Part shown: positions 13,837 to 15,616 of the stretch, piece by piece
Numbering within the stretch: position 1 is the first letter of the stretch
How the letters are laid out: every line of letters begins with the position of its first letter
Origin: Bacteriovoracaceae bacterium
GTDB taxonomy: Bacteria; Bdellovibrionota; Bacteriovoracia; Bacteriovoracales; Bacteriovoracaceae
Length of the DNA: 15,616 nt
Assembly (NCBI GenBank): GCA_023146355.1
Contig: JAGLCH010000128.1
Coordinates: 1 to 15,616, forward strand
Reading direction: 5' to 3'
Position numbers and translations under genes: made by a program
The notes under the pieces: model-generated
What the model saw: the letters and a program-made list of their open reading frames with translations, nothing else
Database searches by the model: none
What the model was told of the DNA's origin: nothing

Positions 13837-15616
13837 ATGAATGGATTCATGAAAAATTTACTTCTCATCTCGCTTTCAGCTTTTACGCTCTACTCGTGTG
13901 TTCCTGCTGAAGTAAGTACAAGTGCGAGCTGTGGCACCGATGAAGCATATGACTCAGTTGAGAGAGAGTGCTATTCGACGATATTGCCCCTTCGGCCTCC
14001 AAGACCAACATTAAATAATGCCACCCTCACTGAAGACGGTTTGCCTCTTTCCGTTTCACTAACTTATACCGATGTTGACGATGACCAGGCCAACCTCTGT
14101 GCTGTTTTTAATTTTGCTGAGGGCATTGATGATACAGTTTCATCCTGCGTTTGTTCTGGTGGTATTTGTCGAACTATTTTAACACCTGATCCTGATTTTT
14201 CTGGGTACACCGAGTTTTATTACACTTTAAGTGACACCAATGGAGTTTCTTCGGCAAAGGCAGTTTCCGTTTTCGTTACTCCCGTAAATGATGCCCCACT
14301 AGCTTTAGATGCAAGCTTTACTGTTTTAGAGGGGGTCTCTCCTGTAAGTATGGATATTTCTGGTCTTGCGAGTGATCCAGATTTTGATAATATCTATTTT
14401 GTAAAATTAACTGACCCATCCGATGGTTCCATCGTTGCCTTTGATGGCGTAAATGGCACTTTCTCTTATCTTCCTCCTGTTGATAACTATGGCGTCTACA
14501 CATTTATCTATAAAGTTTGCGACTATGGGAGTCCAACTCTTTGCTCTGATAACAAGACCGTTACTATAACTGTAACCCCTGTAGATGATCCTCCTGTAGT
14601 TACGGATATTTCAATTTCTAAAACTGAAGATACTAGTATTGTCATTGACCTTCCTCACGAAGACGTTGAAGGGGATTTGGCCACTGCTTGCAATATTCCT
14701 TCAAGCTCTAATATGACTTTGATTAGCTGTTTGTGCCCTGGTGGATTTTGTCAGGCAACGCTCACCCCTGATTTAGATTTCAATTCTGACTTAGGAGGCA
14801 GTGTAATTTTCACTTATAACGTTGTTGCTAATACATTAACGTCGGATCCAAGCACTGTTACAATTTCAATAACTGCTGTTAACGATAATCCAACCTTTTC
14901 TTATACCCCAGGAACTATTGGTAATATGGTTCCTGAAGATACCACCGTGATTCTTGCTTCGGCAGAAGATTTGAGCAAAAATCAGTTCGACATTGGAATC
15001 AGCGCAGATGAGGGTGGGGGGATCTATGAGGACTCTCAAACTCTCTTTCTAAATATTCAGTGGGCCAATATTTCTGCACCTTCGGCCACTATTATTCACA
15101 ATGTTGATGTTTATTACGACACCACCAAAGTTGGAACTTTTACAAGTGGAACAACCTCTAGCTATGTGAATATTGCTGATTCTGGGGGCTTTGATGCTTC
15201 TCTTTTAAAGCTTCATGTTGTCCCTACCGTTAATGAATCTGGCAAGGTTGGGATCTCTATGCGCATTAAAGATAGCGCAGGTAGTCCTGTTGTAGATCCA
15301 TTTCTCACCACCATTATTGAATACATCACAACCAATGACCCCCCCATTATTCAGGATATTGGAAATCTTGTCATTAATGAGGCCGATATTCGCTTTACTG
15401 ATGGGATTACGATAACTGAAGCGATTAGCGGTTCTGAGCTCTCCGATAATATTTGGGTTGCATACGATTCTAGTAATCCTTCGCTTTTGCCAGTGACGAC
15501 AAGTAATATTTCAGCGTACTCCCAATATATTAATACTGGTCTTGGCATTACTGAAAATAAGGTTTTGTTAGCATCCCTTGCGGGGTGCGATGGACGGGTT
15601 TGGCATGAGGTTGAAA
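13837..15616 (+). CDS. Lipoprotein with tandem cadherin/Ig-like domains, 3' end outside window
   Basis: Open from ATG 13837 to the window end (593 codons, no stop), so 3'-partial. AGGA six bases upstream supports this start; a second ATG at 13849 is possible. The N-terminus KNLLLISLSAFTLYSC is a lipoprotein signal peptide with Cys21 as the lipidated residue, so it should be anchored to the outer membrane or exposed on the surface. The rest is tandem beta-sandwich domains joined by NDxPP-like linkers: VNDAP (150-154), VDDPP (249-253), VNDNP (348-352) and TNDPP (499-503). The first three linkers are exactly 99 residues apart and the last is 151 away, so a larger domain lies between. Domains 1 and 3 share a CxCxGGxC motif (104-111 and 298-305). 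Such repeats are typical of calcium-binding adhesins; adhesion or stalk function is inferred. It has its own promoter and diverges from the barrel gene. Confidence 0.85.
   Translation, partial: MNGFMKNLLLISLSAFTLYSCVPAEVSTSASCGTDEAYDSVERECYSTILPLRPPRPTLNNATLTEDGLPLSVSLTYTDVDDDQANLCAVFNFAEGIDDTVSSCVCSGGICRTILTPDPDFSGYTEFYYTLSDTNGVSSAKAVSVFVTPVNDAPLALDASFTVLEGVSPVSMDISGLASDPDFDNIYFVKLTDPSDGSIVAFDGVNGTFSYLPPVDNYGVYTFIYKVCDYGSPTLCSDNKTVTITVTPVDDPPVVTDISISKTEDTSIVIDLPHEDVEGDLATACNIPSSSNMTLISCLCPGGFCQATLTPDLDFNSDLGGSVIFTYNVVANTLTSDPSTVTISITAVNDNPTFSYTPGTIGNMVPEDTTVILASAEDLSKNQFDIGISADEGGGIYEDSQTLFLNIQWANISAPSATIIHNVDVYYDTTKVGTFTSGTTSSYVNIADSGGFDASLLKLHVVPTVNESGKVGISMRIKDSAGSPVVDPFLTTIIEYITTNDPPIIQDIGNLVINEADIRFTDGITITEAISGSELSDNIWVAYDSSNPSLLPVTTSNISAYSQYINTGLGITENKVLLASLAGCDGRVWHEVE

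Noticed and set aside
14318..14503. - strand frames at 14318-14503 and 15351-15548
   Set aside because: They lie inside the confident + strand lipoprotein frame and show no ribosome site or recognisable protein.
1..15616. Mobile elements, CRISPR arrays, tRNA genes or a defence island
   Set aside because: Looked for transposase/integrase proteins, regularly spaced DNA repeats and CCA-ended cloverleaf genes; none seen. The gene content is core metabolism plus signalling and envelope genes.

Overview
The window looks like a compact, AT-rich Gram-negative chromosome segment. The gene mix is a GGDEF enzyme, a PilZ protein, a lone cyclic-nucleotide-binding protein, a leucine-rich-repeat protein, an LpxH-like phosphoesterase, a beta-barrel-like protein and a Cys-containing multi-domain lipoprotein beside ordinary housekeeping genes. 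This fits Bdellovibrionota (Bacteriovorax/Halobacteriovorax-like) best, but that assignment is inference from gene content and style, not from a marker gene. I see no tRNA, rRNA, transposase, integrase, phage gene or CRISPR array, and no gene-free stretch above about 180 bases.

Layout. (1) 1-3331, + strand: the 3' part of a gene for an acidic-repeat/coiled-coil protein, a GGDEF diguanylate cyclase, and an LpxH-like metallophosphoesterase, tightly spaced and closed by a perfect 13-bp hairpin terminator. (2) 3361-5100, - strand: glutamine-dependent NAD synthetase (nadE). (3) 5208-8333, + strand: trmFO, a UDP-glucuronate decarboxylase homologue and an RDD membrane protein; trmFO and uxs overlap in a TAATG junction. 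(4) 8330-9862: an MscS-family channel (-) and a stand-alone cyclic-nucleotide-binding domain protein (+) diverge from a 78-bp spacer holding a 31-nt AT-rich palindrome. (5) 9859-11114, - strand: pgsA followed by an LRR protein. (6) 11264-12761, + strand: a PilZ-domain protein, a hairpin, then the PLP-homeostasis gene yggS. (7) 12758-13657, - strand: an exported, probably outer-membrane protein whose promoter predicts a leaderless mRNA. (8) 13837-end, + strand: a large lipoprotein with tandem cadherin/Ig-like domains, running off the window.

How they fit together: the GGDEF enzyme (intact active site and I-site) and the PilZ protein (intact RxxxR and DxSxxG) are a producer and a receptor of cyclic di-GMP about 9 kb apart. 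NadE, TrmFO, PgsA and YggS are core metabolism and tRNA modification. The most distinctive points are the divergent MscS/CNBD pair with its palindromic spacer (a split counterpart of the known MscS-CNBD fusion channels), three convergent gene pairs whose stop codons all interlock in the tetranucleotide TTAA, the probable leaderless promoter, the acidic IDFSTG repeat array, and the alternating-domain lipoprotein with a repeated CxCxGGxC motif.
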